A stretch of DNA of 64,000 nucleotides from Porodaedalea pini. Its lineage: Eukaryota; Basidiomycota; Agaricomycetes; Hymenochaetales; Hymenochaetaceae. The stretch is taken from the NCBI GenBank assembly GCA_002794775.1, contig NBAY01000042.1, forward strand, positions 343,066 to 407,065, given 5' to 3'. The notes below the pieces were generated by a model. That model did no database searches. It worked only from the letters and a program-made list of their open reading frames with translations, and had not been told where the DNA came from. Below are positions 10,980-21,660 of the stretch, in pieces (within the stretch, counting starts at the first letter, position 1; each line of letters begins with the position of its first letter). The position numbers were made by a program, and so were the translations under genes.

Positions 10980-11945
10980 GGCTGAGTTGTACTAGAGACG
11001 AAGAGCTCGATGGTCTGTATTTGTACTCTTGAATAATTTTCTAGACAGATTTTTGAAACACATGGCCGCACTCTTGAGCTTTGGGACAGTGGCGTCGAAC
11101 ATTCATGACAGATATCTGATTTGAGATAATATTAGCACGGTTAGTTTCAGTCAGCAGGAGAGAAGGGAAGCGACAAGAGCGCTGACATGGGCGGGTGTAA
11201 GCGTGTCTTCTTTTTCTCGTAGCTGGGTCCGCGATATTTATCTGCACGCTAGCTCGGGTATGACTCGGAGGGAAGCACTAGTACTTACAGTCTGATCGGT
11301 GATTGGAATACATAAAGTGAACGATTTTCAACTTCACTCGCCGTGCTTGAATCTCATGCTTTATCCAGTTGACGTTAAGGAACACGGAAGGTTCACACAT
11401 CGAGCCTTGCGGTCGCTTCAAAACGGGAGCTAGAGAGTCTAAGAGACTCATAAGGTTCGAAACAACCGCTGTAAATCATGTGTCCATCAGACATTTGAAA
11501 CGCAAATCAAGGATGCGAGCAGTGGACATGCAAGGTCGATGCCAAAACAAAACAGATGTAAAGGAGGTCTAACGCGAAGCAGCGATAAAAGACGATGGAA
11601 GTAGTCCACCTCAGGATATTGTCCAGCCATCAATATGAGGAGAGCAGAAAGACGGTGAGGGAAGTCAAGCGACGCGGCTATTCCTTCCATCATGAGTCTG
11701 ATTGTGATGCATGGCCGGGAGTACCTACCCTTTCCCGTAGGATAAGATACCATACATTGTAGTTCTCGTCAGCGATGTTCGAAGTAGCAATCCAGCTTGA
11801 ATTCTTACGCACCTTCGCGTTGATATCCATTTTTTCGGGCGTTGCGGCGACCCTTGCTGGGAGTACTCATCAGGGCGAGCCCAGGATGAAGTGCTACACA
11901 TATATGCAATCAGTACTGCTCCTAATGGAGGCAAAGGACATACGT
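10980..11945. other. Upstream region of terpene synthase 1, duplicated in unit 2
   Basis: Matches 25751-26815 with many small differences. Presumably it includes the promoter. No gene is supported here; short open frames differ between the two copies. The region ends at the tandem-duplication junction. Confidence 0.6.
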
Positions 11946-12210
11946 GACGTGAAGACGCAGGGAATCCTTTAGTGCGGGAAGAGACGAAGGTGGCACCTTG
12001 TTTGTGCCTTCCCGGCAAGACCCCAAAATGAGTAAGCAGGCGCACCTAAATTCCAAGCAGTCTCGCAACATCAGAATGTACAATGGCTTCGAGACGACGA
12101 CTCACCTCATGGATAATGATACAACAGGATTCAGCGATATTTTCCAAAGATCCGAGTCGACGGACACAGAGTATGTCGACGATGGTGCGGAGGCACTGGA
12201 AGGGTTGGTA
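11946..12210 (+). pseudogene. C2HC family copy 3, truncated last exon (part 1)
   Basis: Corresponds to the last exon of the gene at 1589-3421 from about its position 3101 onward and is very similar to it (MSKQAHLNSKQSRN segment, Asp-rich end). Everything upstream, including both zinc modules, is missing because the tandem-duplication breakpoint lies here. The reading frame stops at the transposon insertion after 12210 and resumes at 21589. Confidence 0.85.
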
Positions 12211-12708
12211 CAGTGTACTACCGCTACTTGAGACACTACCACTCTTTGAGACACCCGCCTGTTTGCACCCTTCATCACCTCCGTTTGCCACATAATTTTG
12301 TACATAAATTATCTCATGTCCAAGCTAGTGCCAGACCAAGTTTGAAGGTAAACAGAGCACTGTACCAGGTTCTACATACAAAATACTGCAAAAAAGGCTA
12401 ATTTGATCAAAAGAGTGTGTTTGTCTTCACTAAATATTAATTCATTGTTGCTCATATGCAGCACAAATTCTGCACCATGCAATAGCCACAGATTATACCT
12501 TTCGTTTCAATGATAAAACATGTTGATCGCTGAACATCTGCCATTACAATTGTGTAAATTGTGCAAATTGAGTGTAAAATGAGCAAATCACGTGCTCTAG
12601 TGTGACACAACCAATTTCATCAACTTCTCACTGTGTAGCCATCAGCTTCTCGTCTGCTTCTCATCAGCTTCTCATCACATTATCCCTACACAGCTCAATT
12701 CTCTCACA

Positions 12709-13853
12709 ATGGCATATCATGCCAAGTCATTGGCACAAAAGAAGTGTCTTACAAATGCAGCGCAGGAGGTGAAAATGAATAATGCAGTTGCAGAGTACAA
12801 CATAGAGAAAGCAGCAAACAAGCCTGCAAAGGAGAAACTTGGTCTACGAGCTATTGCACGGAAACATGGAGTGGACAAGACGACACTGGGAAGGCGAGCT
12901 AGGGAGGGAAAGTCTCTAACAGAGTCAAATGGAGCAAAAAAGAGGTTGTCAGATGCAGAGGAGGAAATCTTGGTGCAGTTGATTCTGATCTCATCAGATT
13001 GGAGCGATCCATTGGCATGCAATGATATTGAGAACCATGCAAACCTCCTCCTCCATGCCAGGGAAGGTGAAAAGGCTGATCCAGTTGGGCCAACATGGTG
13101 TGGACGCTTTCTAGAACGTCACCAGGATCAAATTCAGACATACTGGAGCAAACCTCTTGATACTCAGTGGGCACAGGGTCTAAATCCTGATGCAGTTGAA
13201 GACTGGTTTAGACTCGTGAAGACTGAAATTCATGATGCAGGTATCCTACCTTGCAACATCTACAGAATGGACGAAAGCAGCTTTCCACCTTCAGATCAGG
13301 GTACATCGTGTGTTGTTGGAAGGCCTGGAAACAAAATACAACATAAGCAAGGCAGCAGAAACAGAGAGAATGTTACTGCCCTCGTGTTAATATGTGCAGA
13401 TGGATCTATCCTTTGTCCTACAATAATATTCAAGGCAGAACATCTGTTTGCACGTTGGTGTGATAATAATGTCGCAAACGCAAGGTGAGAAACTCACTTT
13501 ACCTTCATGTATGTATCTATAATGAATTTAAATTGATTGCCAGTTTTCGCGAAGTCACCAAATGGCTGGACCGACTGTGACATAGCATATCATTGGCTGA
13601 TTACAGAATTTGATCCTCTTACCCATGAAAAGGCTGCTGGAAAAACACGTGTCCTCCTGCTAGATGGGCATGCATCCCATTATTCTCTGCGGTTTCTTCA
13701 GTACGCTATTGACAACAACATTAAAGTGATTGGTTACCCACCATATTGCACACATGCACTTCAAGGTCTTGACGTCATCTGCTTTGCAAAGATGAAGGCA
13801 AAGTGGTGCGAAATGATAACAGTGTTTGAGCAAACACATCTACATGCTGTAAC
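12709..13853 (+). pseudogene. Pogo-like transposase, 5' part
   Basis: The first exon (12709 to about 13486) encodes an N-terminal helix-turn-helix region (AIARKHGVDKTTLGRRA) and a CENP-B-type segment (GPTWCGRFLERH). The DDE-1 catalytic core starts with YRMDESSF, the first Asp. After an intron, the second exon has LLLDGHASHYS, the second Asp, and the GYPPYCTHALQGLD segment. The GTGAGA donor and CAG acceptor leave the frame off by one, as if one extra T sits at the start of exon 2, so this copy looks inactive. The coding sequence is cut at 13853 by the LTR element and continues at 20174. Confidence 0.88.
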
Positions 13854-14300
13854 TGTTAGGCGGAAGTCTGGGTGGAACTCAGACTAGGCAACCTCAACGT
13901 GCGGCACCTGACGGTGATGTGGACGTTGTCTGGGACGGGCTGTATCTCGAACACAAAGTTTGGGCAACCGGTTTACTCAGACTAGGTCGTCGTGGAGGTA
14001 AGAGGATTAATACAAGACTAGACTAATACAAGGGGGACGAGTCTCACCTAGGTCGTCGCGGAGGTAAGAGGAAAAGCAGAACAAGGAGTTCATGCGATTC
14101 CTGAGACCTTATATAGTGACGACCGTGAGACTATATTACCTAACATTACATAATGAGTGGGAATGGAACGAATGAAGGTTATATGAAGGGAGTGTGGGAA
14201 GTGATTGGAAAGATGGTTAGGGATAATGAAAAGGAGTGATTAAAAGAAAAGGAAAAGGAAAAGGGGAAATAAAGAAAAGGTAAAAGTTCAAGTTCTGACA
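13854..14300 (-). repeat. 3' LTR (447 bp)
   Basis: Nearly identical to 19716-20168. I count eight single-base differences, all transitions at CpG sites, plus one 6-bp unit fewer in an AAGGAA run. A 24-bp motif TAGGTCGTCG-GGAGGTAAGAGG occurs twice in each LTR. Confidence 0.97.
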
Positions 14301-14317
14301 TTACCCCCCCTTCAAGG
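14301..14317 (-). other. Polypurine tract
   Basis: On the minus strand CCTTGAAGGGGGGGTAA directly precedes the 3' LTR, as expected for the plus-strand DNA primer. The pol stop codon TAA overlaps it. Confidence 0.85.
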
Positions 14318-17300
14318 TTGGGCGTCCCGACCAACCAAGATCGCAGTCGTCTGGCTCGGTGTCAACAAAGAGCAGGCGGAGTCGTGAGCGAGGGATGTCG
14401 AGTTTGCGAGGAGCACCAGGGTGTTTGAGATAAAACTCAGCGATCGCCTCCTTTGCGTTCTCGCCAAAGTCCTTCTCTGGTTGCCAGGTCGGTTCATTGT
14501 ACCCGACCCACTTGACGAGGTATTGTAGTTTACCTCGGTGCAGCCGTGAGTCAATGACCTCCTTGACCTCATACTCTTCCTCGTCGTCGACGATTTCCGG
14601 TGGAGGCGGTGGCGGCTGTTTCTGGCTTTCGAAGGTCGGTTCGATGGCAGGTTTGAGTAGTGCCTTGTTGAAGATGGGGTGGACCTTCTTCCATCGCTTT
14701 GGGAGTTTGAGCTTGTACGCGCTCGCTCCAATCTTGTCAACGATGTTGAAGGGACCATACCATTTGTTGGCAAGTTTCTTCGTGGGTGAATCTGTACTGA
14801 TGTTTCGCCCGTTGAGGAAAACCTTGTCTCCTGTCTTGTACTCCACTGATGCTCCTGCCGTCCGGTCATGATAGCGTTTCATGTCCTCAGCCGCCTTAAC
14901 TAGATTGTCCTTTGCCACGTGATGAGTCTCCTTGATGTGCTTCGCGAATTCTTCCGCCGACATATTGGCAGAGGAAGTTCGTATGGTGTCGAAGCTCATA
15001 GGGTGACGTCCGGTGTTTGCATAGAAGGGTGACATCTTTGTCGCTGAATGTTCGTGGTTGTTGTAGGCGAACTCTGCGAGGGGGAGCCAGTCCTTCCAAT
15101 CTGATTGCCGATGGTCGACAAAGAGCTGGAGGTACTGTTCGAGCTCTTGGTTGACGCGTTCCATTTGACCGTCCGTTTGCGGGTGGTACGCCATTGACGG
15201 GTTGCCTTCGATGTGTAGGAGTTTGTACAGCTCCTTCATCATCGACGCATTGAACTGTGTGCCTCGGTCGTGGATGATCTTCTTCGGTAAGCCATGGAGG
15301 CGGCAGACGTGGTCGCGGTACAACTGAGCCATGCCTTCCGCTGACAGTTTCGTTGTCGTCGGGATTGCATGCATCTGTTTCGAGAATCTGTCCATGAAGA
15401 CGCAGATCGCATTGTGTCCCTTAGAGTCCGGGAGCTCTCCGATTAGGTCGACCATGATGATCTCCCAGGGACCTTCAGGGATCGCATTTGGATGAAGTGG
15501 TCTTGACCTCGACGTTCTTAAGGCTTTCGTCCGTTGGCAACGGTCACATCCTCAGACATATGTTCGGACATCGGAGAACATCGACGCCCACCAGAAATCT
15601 CGACGTACCAGTTTGACCGTCTTCGACGATCCAGGATGTCCTGCCAGGGTCGAGTCGTGGCACTCCCGCAATACCGCTTCCTTCATCGTCGACGGCACGT
15701 ACACCTTGCCTTTCATCCGCCACAACCCATCGACTTTCACCATGTTCGTCGGCCTCTCCGACTCATCCTGCGCTCTCTGCGCTTCACCCACTCGTTCCAA
15801 CACTTCATCACGCGACGTCCTCACCACTCCACGGTTCAGCCATTTCTCCTTGATGAATACAACATCATCGTTGTCACCCTTGCCCTGATCATAACCCATT
15901 TTGCGCGATAGCAGGTCGGCCTTGCCCATCGTCTTCCCCGGTTTGTGTTCAAGGTGGAAGTCGAATTCTTCGAGTTTGGTTCGCCAGCGAGCTTGTCGGT
16001 AGCTCAGCTTCTGTGCCGACTTGAAGTAGGTCAGGTTGGCGTGGTCGGACCAGATCTCGATCTTGTGTCGGGCGCCAAGGAGGTATTGTCGCCACTCCTT
16101 GAGCGCCGAAACGATGGCAAGCATCTCCTTATCATAGATTTCGTAGTTTTGTTCTGCCGGTAGGAGCGCTTCCGATCGGTAGGCGATCACCCTCCACTTC
16201 CCTTCTTGCTTCTGCAACAGCACACCTCCGAGCGCGTAGTTCGACGAGTCCGCTTCTACGCGGAAAGGGCCCTCGTCATTGGCAATCGCAAGGACTGGAG
16301 GTGAGCAGAGACATCGTCTCAGCTCCTCGAACGCTTCCTGCTGTTCGGTCTCCCATGCCCAGTCCTTCTTGCCTGTTAACGACGTTAACGGTCAGACCAC
16401 CTTGCTGTAGTCCTTAATAAACCGTCTCAGCCAGTTTCCCATACCGAGGAACTGTTGTAGTTCCTTGAGGTTTCGCGGGATAGGCCAGTTCGCAATCGCC
16501 TCCGTCTTCGCCGGGTCGGCCCTGATCTCACCGTTGCCGATGATGTGACCGAGGTATTTGACGACCTTGGCATCGAACTCACACTTCTCCGGTTTCAGGT
16601 ATAGGCCATTCTCTCGAAGGATCTGGAGGACGCGCCTCGATGTGTCTATATGTTCCTCAATGGTTTCCGAGAGGATCAGTATGTCGTCGAGGTATACGAT
16701 GATCAGGTTAGCGTAGATCAGGTCCTTGAAGATGTGATTGACAAAAGCCTGGAACGTCGCCGGGGCGTTGCAGAGACCGAAGAACATTACTGTCGGTTCG
16801 AAGAGACCCATGTTTGTGCGGAACACTGCCTTCCACTCGTCGCCTTCGCGGATCCGGATGTTGTAGTACCCCCAGCGAAGGTCAAGCTTAGTGATGTATT
16901 TCGCTTTCTTGACCTTGTCGACGAGTTCGTCGATGAGGGGAAGGGGATACTTGTTCTTGACTGTACCGTCATTAAGCTTTCGGTAGTCCTGGATCGGGCG
17001 TGGGACTTGTCGGCTTTCTTGATGAAAAAGAAAGGCGAGGCCATCGGGGATATTGACCTGCGTATACGACCAGACTTCAAGTTCTCCTCGAGGAAATCCT
17101 TCAGCGACTCCTGCTCTGTTGGTGTCAGTGGATAGATCTTGCAGTCACTAGGTTTGAAGTCGGGTTTCAAGTCGATGACATGGTCCCATGGGCGGTGTTC
17201 CGGCAGTTTCTCGAATCCCTTCTCCAAGAAGACGTCGGCGTAATCATCGAGGTATGCGGGCCAGGACGCCTTGTCCATTCGCATCCCACTCACCCTCCTC

Positions 17301-17794
17301 ATCTGCTCCACCACCTCCTTCACCTCACCTAGGTCCTCCACTGGCTCCCTTTCGATCACACATTCGCTCGGGCAGCGAGTAAAGTCGAGTGTACCTGTCT
17401 TCCAGTCGACCTCCGGGTTGTGCCGTCGAAGCCAGTCGTACCCCAGGAAGATGTTGGATGACACCAGTGAGGTTACCGCCAGGACGATCCGTTCCTTATG
17501 GTGACCAATCGTAAGTTCAATGTCAACGTACTCCTCGATCAACCCGGCTTCGTTGTGTGTGCCGTCGGCATTGAGTACCGCAAGGGGTCGGATATAACGC
17601 TTCGTCTCTAGCCCGTACCGTTCAACAAATCTCACGTCAATGCACAATCCCGTACATCCCGAATCTACGAGCGCATGTGCGTCCACCTCCCTCACTTCAC
17701 CTTCCACGCTGTGCCCGACATTCAGGAGAAGGTCCAGCTGGCGTCCGCCAGTCCCTCTCATGAACAGCTGCTCGTACTCTTCACATCCTTTCAC
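14301..17794 (-). pseudogene. Retrotransposon pol (PR-RT-RH-IN-chromodomain), defective
   Basis: Domains in order: retropepsin-like protease with ALVDSGCTG (about 17650); reverse transcriptase with the catalytic VYLDDIL block (about 16690); RNase H; integrase with an HDSTLAGH...CDRCQ zinc region and the D, D, E residues in VDLIGELP, HDRGTQFN and MERVNQELE; and a C-terminal chromodomain (YEVKEVIDSR, LQYLVKWVGYNEPTWQ). A 1-nt frameshift lies near 17008, after [10 protein letters not shown]. In-frame TGA codons lie at 16392-16394 and 15552-15554, both where Arg is plausible, so CGA to TGA is likely. The chromodomain would target integration to modified chromatin. Confidence 0.95.
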
Positions 17795-17925
17795 ACCGGT
17801 GGGGGCTTCGTACTCGGGAAAACCATCGACGTCGTTTGTATCTACGTATTGTACAGATGGTTGGTTATATTTTAACGAGTCCGGATTCGAAGTCCCTTGT
17901 TCTTCTCAGTCAGTCGCCCCGATGG

Positions 17926-19059
17926 CTACGCCTGCCCACTTGCAAAACCCTGCAAGTCGACAACCTCTTTGTCGTTCTCTCCCTCCTCAACGTATTCTTC
18001 CACCGTCGACCTTCGAGTGTCTACGACTTCCTCGAATGCCGATTCCTTCATCGCTCCGAGCTCATCGGCGAGGACGCGACATTCACCTGGTGCCATCAGT
18101 TCCAGCATACGCTGGATGATCGGTTTCGCCTGTGGGCACTTGTCCTTAAAGTGGCCCAAACCGCCGCAGATCCAGCACGCGCATCGGCGTTGCGCCTCGT
18201 TCATCAAAACGTCCATCGGCTGGCCAGCGCCTCCGAAGGTAATTCCAGTCGCGTCGCATTTGTCGATGTGCGGGGCCACCACCTGTCGGCGCGCGGGGGG
18301 CGCTTGTTGGGGTGTCGGGCGGGGAGTGAATGGTAATGTCCTACCTCGTTGGATCGCGCGAATCTGTTGTTCGCCCCGGTCGATTTCGACGGCTTTCTTC
18401 TTCCATGCCTCGTACGTCATTGGTACTGGTGTCGACCTCAACACCCCGCGGACCACCTCGATGTTCATTGCGCGCTTCAGGCAGTCGCAAATGACGCTAT
18501 CATCCTTCAGCTCCGCTGCCTTGATGATCACGTCGAGATCCTGGAAGAACTCGTCGGCAGAGAGGTCCTTCTGGACCTTGTCTCGGAACTTCTTCAACGC
18601 CTTCTCCTTCCTGTTCGGGTCATCAAAGGAAGCATCCAGTCGTTCCTGAAACTTGGTCCAGTCATCCATGAAGCTCACGATGCCGCCTGTTGTGAATTCC
18701 TGGACATAGTTTTGCACCCACGTCGACACGTTGCCACCCTTGAGGTAGGAGAGGGCGACATAGATTTTGCTCGACGATGAGGGGTACTTCGTGGGGTTTG
18801 CCGAGACAAAGAGAAGGACTTCACGCTTGAAGTCGAGGTAGTCATCGCCGCCAGCGAATTCGCGTGGCCGGGCGACGTCAATTGAGGGGGCTGGGGCTTG
18901 GGCTGCAGGGGCATTCGTTGCGGCGCGGGTAAAGGCAGCCGCTACGATCGCTGCGATTTCCTGTTGCTGCCTTTGGGTAAAGCCTTCCGACATCACTGGT
19001 ACTGGCGTGTGCGTTAGGCGTTCAGGGGGTGTCGGTGGTGACGAGTCTCTGTGGGGCAT
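17926..19059 (-). CDS. Retrotransposon Gag
   Basis: A 377-aa intact reading frame in the gag position. It has a retrotransposon Gag core in the middle (YLKGGNVSTWVQNY, then FQERLDASFDDPNRKE) and a CCHC zinc knuckle C-W-I-C-x4-H-x4-C near residue 300. It ends 131 nt before the pol frame's first Met, in a different frame, so Pol would need frameshifting or reinitiation. The N-terminus is Pro/Thr-rich. Confidence 0.93.
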   Translation of the reverse strand: MPHRDSSPPTPPERLTHTPVPVMSEGFTQRQQQEIAAIVAAAFTRAATNAPAAQAPAPSIDVARPREFAGGDDYLDFKREVLLFVSANPTKYPSSSSKIYVALSYLKGGNVSTWVQNYVQEFTTGGIVSFMDDWTKFQERLDASFDDPNRKEKALKKFRDKVQKDLSADEFFQDLDVIIKAAELKDDSVICDCLKRAMNIEVVRGVLRSTPVPMTYEAWKKKAVEIDRGEQQIRAIQRGRTLPFTPRPTPQQAPPARRQVVAPHIDKCDATGITFGGAGQPMDVLMNEAQRRCACWICGGLGHFKDKCPQAKPIIQRMLELMAPGECRVLADELGAMKESAFEEVVDTRRSTVEEYVEEGENDKEVVDLQGFASGQA

Positions 19060-19715
19060 TCGGTATCCTCCTGGTTTGCTGGGAAGGACGACTGACGATG
19101 TCGAAATGGTAGGGGACGCTGGGGCGCGAGGGGTTCGAGGCGCCCACCGAGTTCTTTCGCCTGATGGGTCAGTTGAGTACCAGGCGTGTCTAATGTCACT
19201 CCACCAGAGGTTATGGGTGATGTGGTTTCTATCGTTGGCTACGTACGACTGTCGTTCGGTGTCATAGCGCGACGAATGAGGGAGAGCCTGCTGTTGTTCC
19301 TCGGTAAGATCTATGTTGACTAGACCAGGGGGGGAACTGGGAGGGGCTGGTTGTCCGGATGAACGTTATGCTGGCGAAGGACAGGTTCGTCGGCGAATTT
19401 GATGACCAAACGGAAGGAGGCAGCCGAGAGCACAATCGACAACGACGTTGAGGACTGTACACGGTGTGTTACCCACGTCCAGGTCAGATGGTTCCTCCAC
19501 CAGAGGGAGAGGCGGAGAGCCAGGGTCGGGAAAGGTCGGGTGTAGGTTTACATAATACACGAACGTCCGAAAACGTCCGGGCAGGGTTGAGGGTTTGTCG
19601 TTTAGGGGTTCTACACGTCGAGTCCGTCGAGGGGAGTGCTCCTCTAGACCGAGTGAAGGCGAGTCGACAGCGACGACGTACGCTGGGGATGAGCCTGGGT
19701 GGGGTTCTGCTTTTA

Positions 19716-20168
19716 TGTTAGGCGGAAGTCTGGGTGGAACTCAGACTAGGCAACCTCAACGTGCGGCACCTGACGGTGACACGGACGTTGTCTGGGACGG
19801 GCTGTATCTCGAACACAAAGTTCGGGCAACCGGTTTACTCAGACTAGGTCATCGCGGAGGTAAGAGGATTAATACAAGACTAGACTAATACAAGGGGGAC
19901 GAGTCTCACCTAGGTCGTCACGGAGGTAAGAGGAAAAGCAGAACAAGGAGTTCATGCGATTCCTGAGACCTTATATAGCGACGACCGTGAGACTATATTA
20001 CCTAACATTACATAATGAGTGGGAATGGAACGAATGAAGGTTATATGAAGGGAGTGTGGGAAGTGATTGGAAAGATGGTTAGGGATAATGAAAAGGAGTG
20101 ATTAAAAGAAAAGGAAAAGGAAAAGGAAAAGGGGAAATAAAGAAAAGGTAAAAGTTCAAGTTCTGACA
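19716..20168 (-). repeat. 5' LTR (453 bp)
   Basis: Partner of 13854-14300. In the minus orientation transcription would start here. The sequence just inside (minus strand TAAAAGCAGAACCCC) is the primer-binding position, but I could not match it to a tRNA 3' end with confidence. Confidence 0.95.
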
Positions 20169-20173
20169 GTAAC

Positions 20174-21341
20174 AAAGGAGGACTTTACATACCTCTTTGG
20201 CCAGACATTTCTCACATCCATTGATCTCAAGACTTCCAAGGCAGCATTCAAGTACACTGGTGTTTACCCCTATGACCTGACCGTTATCAAAGCAGGACAA
20301 ATGAAGCCAGCGGAACTCACCTCAACCCTCAGCACCTTTCCGATGCCTCAAGTCAGTCCTGTCTGATGCATCATGGATGTATTTTGCCATCAGCCAGTAA
20401 CAAGTTTTGATGTTGACATTGATACGCACACTGCTGCATCACACTCCAAAACTGCAGTCATGTCACAACTGGAACTGGGTGGCATTGATGGAGACGAGGA
20501 TGTTGCCACATCACACCCAGAAACTGCAATCATGTCACAAACATGGCTGTCAACACCAACATGTACACATGTTGATCCAGCTGATTACACACCTACAAAA
20601 CAAATGTGCTTGATGACTGCATCACTGGCAGTCTCTGAGTCAGGGAGCTTCCTCGTCTCACAAGCAAAGGTTTTGTCAGCACAGAAGGTCTTTGAGCCTG
20701 TCATAGAGAAGGCCCCAGTGCTCCCGGAGCCAAACTGGGGCCTGACGAAACTCTCTCCTACAGCACGCAGCCAGTTGTCAAGGGCAGATTTGGAACGGTG
20801 GGAAGAAGAACTTACCAGAAGTCTACAGCTTGCAGGACAGCATATCAGAGCTTACCGGACCATCAATGAATCTGCAAATGCACAATTAGTGATTCAGAAT
20901 TTACATGCACAAAAACTGAATTACGCACTGAACAAGAAGGAGACAAAGCAATCCCGGAAATGCCTGAAGATCAGTGAGGATGGGAAAGGGGCAGTTTACA
21001 CAGCTGCAGACGTCTTCCACCATGTTGAAGAGCATGAAGGTAGGATGAAAGAGCAGGCATCAGTCAAGAGGAGTAACAAGGATGCTAGGACAGCATATGA
21101 AGCAGAGAAGCAGAGGAAGGAAGGCGAGTGGAAGAAGATACAGGTGACGCATGACAGAGCTGTGAAGGAATGGGAGTGCACTTGTGTCAGGTTGGATAAG
21201 AAAGATCACCCACCAAAGCCGAAGAAACCAAAGAAGCCCACCATGCTGAAACTCCGAGAGATGATGCAGCAAGCTAGAGGTACAAACTGTGGTCAGTCAC
21301 AGTGTGTGAGCAGTGGAGGAATGACGACAGACGATGAATGA
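20174..21341 (+). pseudogene. Pogo-like transposase, 3' part
   Basis: Continues the transposase across the retrotransposon: the codon split by the GTAAC duplication is restored as Val-Thr-Lys-Glu-Asp-Phe. It contains the end of the DDE-1 domain (AFKYTGVYPYD) and a long C-terminal Glu/Lys/Arg-rich coiled-coil region typical of fungal members. A single in-frame TGA at 20364-20366 interrupts an otherwise open frame to 21341; Arg CGA to TGA is a likely origin. Confidence 0.87.
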
Positions 21342-21586
21342 TAAGGATGACGTGGATGTCACACATTGTCACAGTGTCTCAAGGACCGGTTTTGTCTCAA
21401 ATTTCATCAGAAACATAGGTTACCTCATATTAATTCTTCACAATGCTTATCTGCCTCAATTTTTGCATATCATAGCTTTATGTATGTTGTGGATTTCATT
21501 TATGAATTTTAATTGCTAAAATATATTCAAATGTGAGCTCTCTAAGGGGAGCTCAAACCGGTGTCTCAAGTAGCAGTAGTACACTG

Positions 21587-21660
21587 TAGTAGGTTTCATT
21601 CAAGCTAGTTATGGAGTTCTTTGCAAGATCATGCAATTTTTCGAGAAAAACTTCAAGTAG
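21587..21660 (+). pseudogene. C2HC family copy 3, last exon (part 2)
   Basis: Resumes the exon interrupted at 12210 and reads to a TAG at 21658-21660 (FIQASYGVLCKI-type end). Its downstream flank also matches the region after 3421 (with the insert 3587-7544 missing), which is what makes the duplicated unit recognisable. Confidence 0.85.

Larger units (their letters stand above)
3101..11945. repeat. Tandem duplication, unit 1
   Basis: Sequence from the last exon of the C2HC gene through terpene synthase 1 reappears in order from 11946 to 26815. The join at about 11945 runs from the region beyond the terpene synthase start straight back into C2HC last-exon sequence equivalent to about 3101. 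This is the expected head-to-tail junction. Unit 1 also carries insertions absent from unit 2 (3587-7544 and 8156-8479). Confidence 0.85.
13854..20168 (-). mobile_element. Chromodomain Ty3/Gypsy LTR retrotransposon (chromovirus type)
   Basis: A complete element in minus orientation. LTRs are at 13854-14300 (3' LTR) and 19716-20168 (5' LTR), starting TG and ending CA, and a 5-bp target duplication GTAAC lies at 13849-13853 and 20169-20173. The order is gag, protease, reverse transcriptase, RNase H, integrase, chromodomain. A G-rich polypurine tract abuts the 3' LTR. Pol is broken by one frameshift and two TGA codons, so this copy is defective. Its insertion splits the pogo transposase gene. 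Confidence 0.97.
12211..21586. mobile_element. Pogo-like DNA transposon, split by a nested retrotransposon
   Basis: Inverted termini share CAGTGTACTAC followed by GCTACTTGAGACAC (left from 12211, right ending 21586). Each end abuts a TA (12209-12210 and 21587-21588), and removing the element restores the C2HC exon as in copy 2, so TA is the target duplication. The element would be about 3.06 kb without the 6.3-kb retrotransposon. It carries one transposase gene read on the plus strand. TGTCTCAA words repeat inside both ends. Confidence 0.92.

Noticed and set aside
19700..19715. Primer-binding site of the retrotransposon matched to a specific tRNA
   Set aside because: The sequence next to the 5' LTR could not be matched to a tRNA 3' end without a search.
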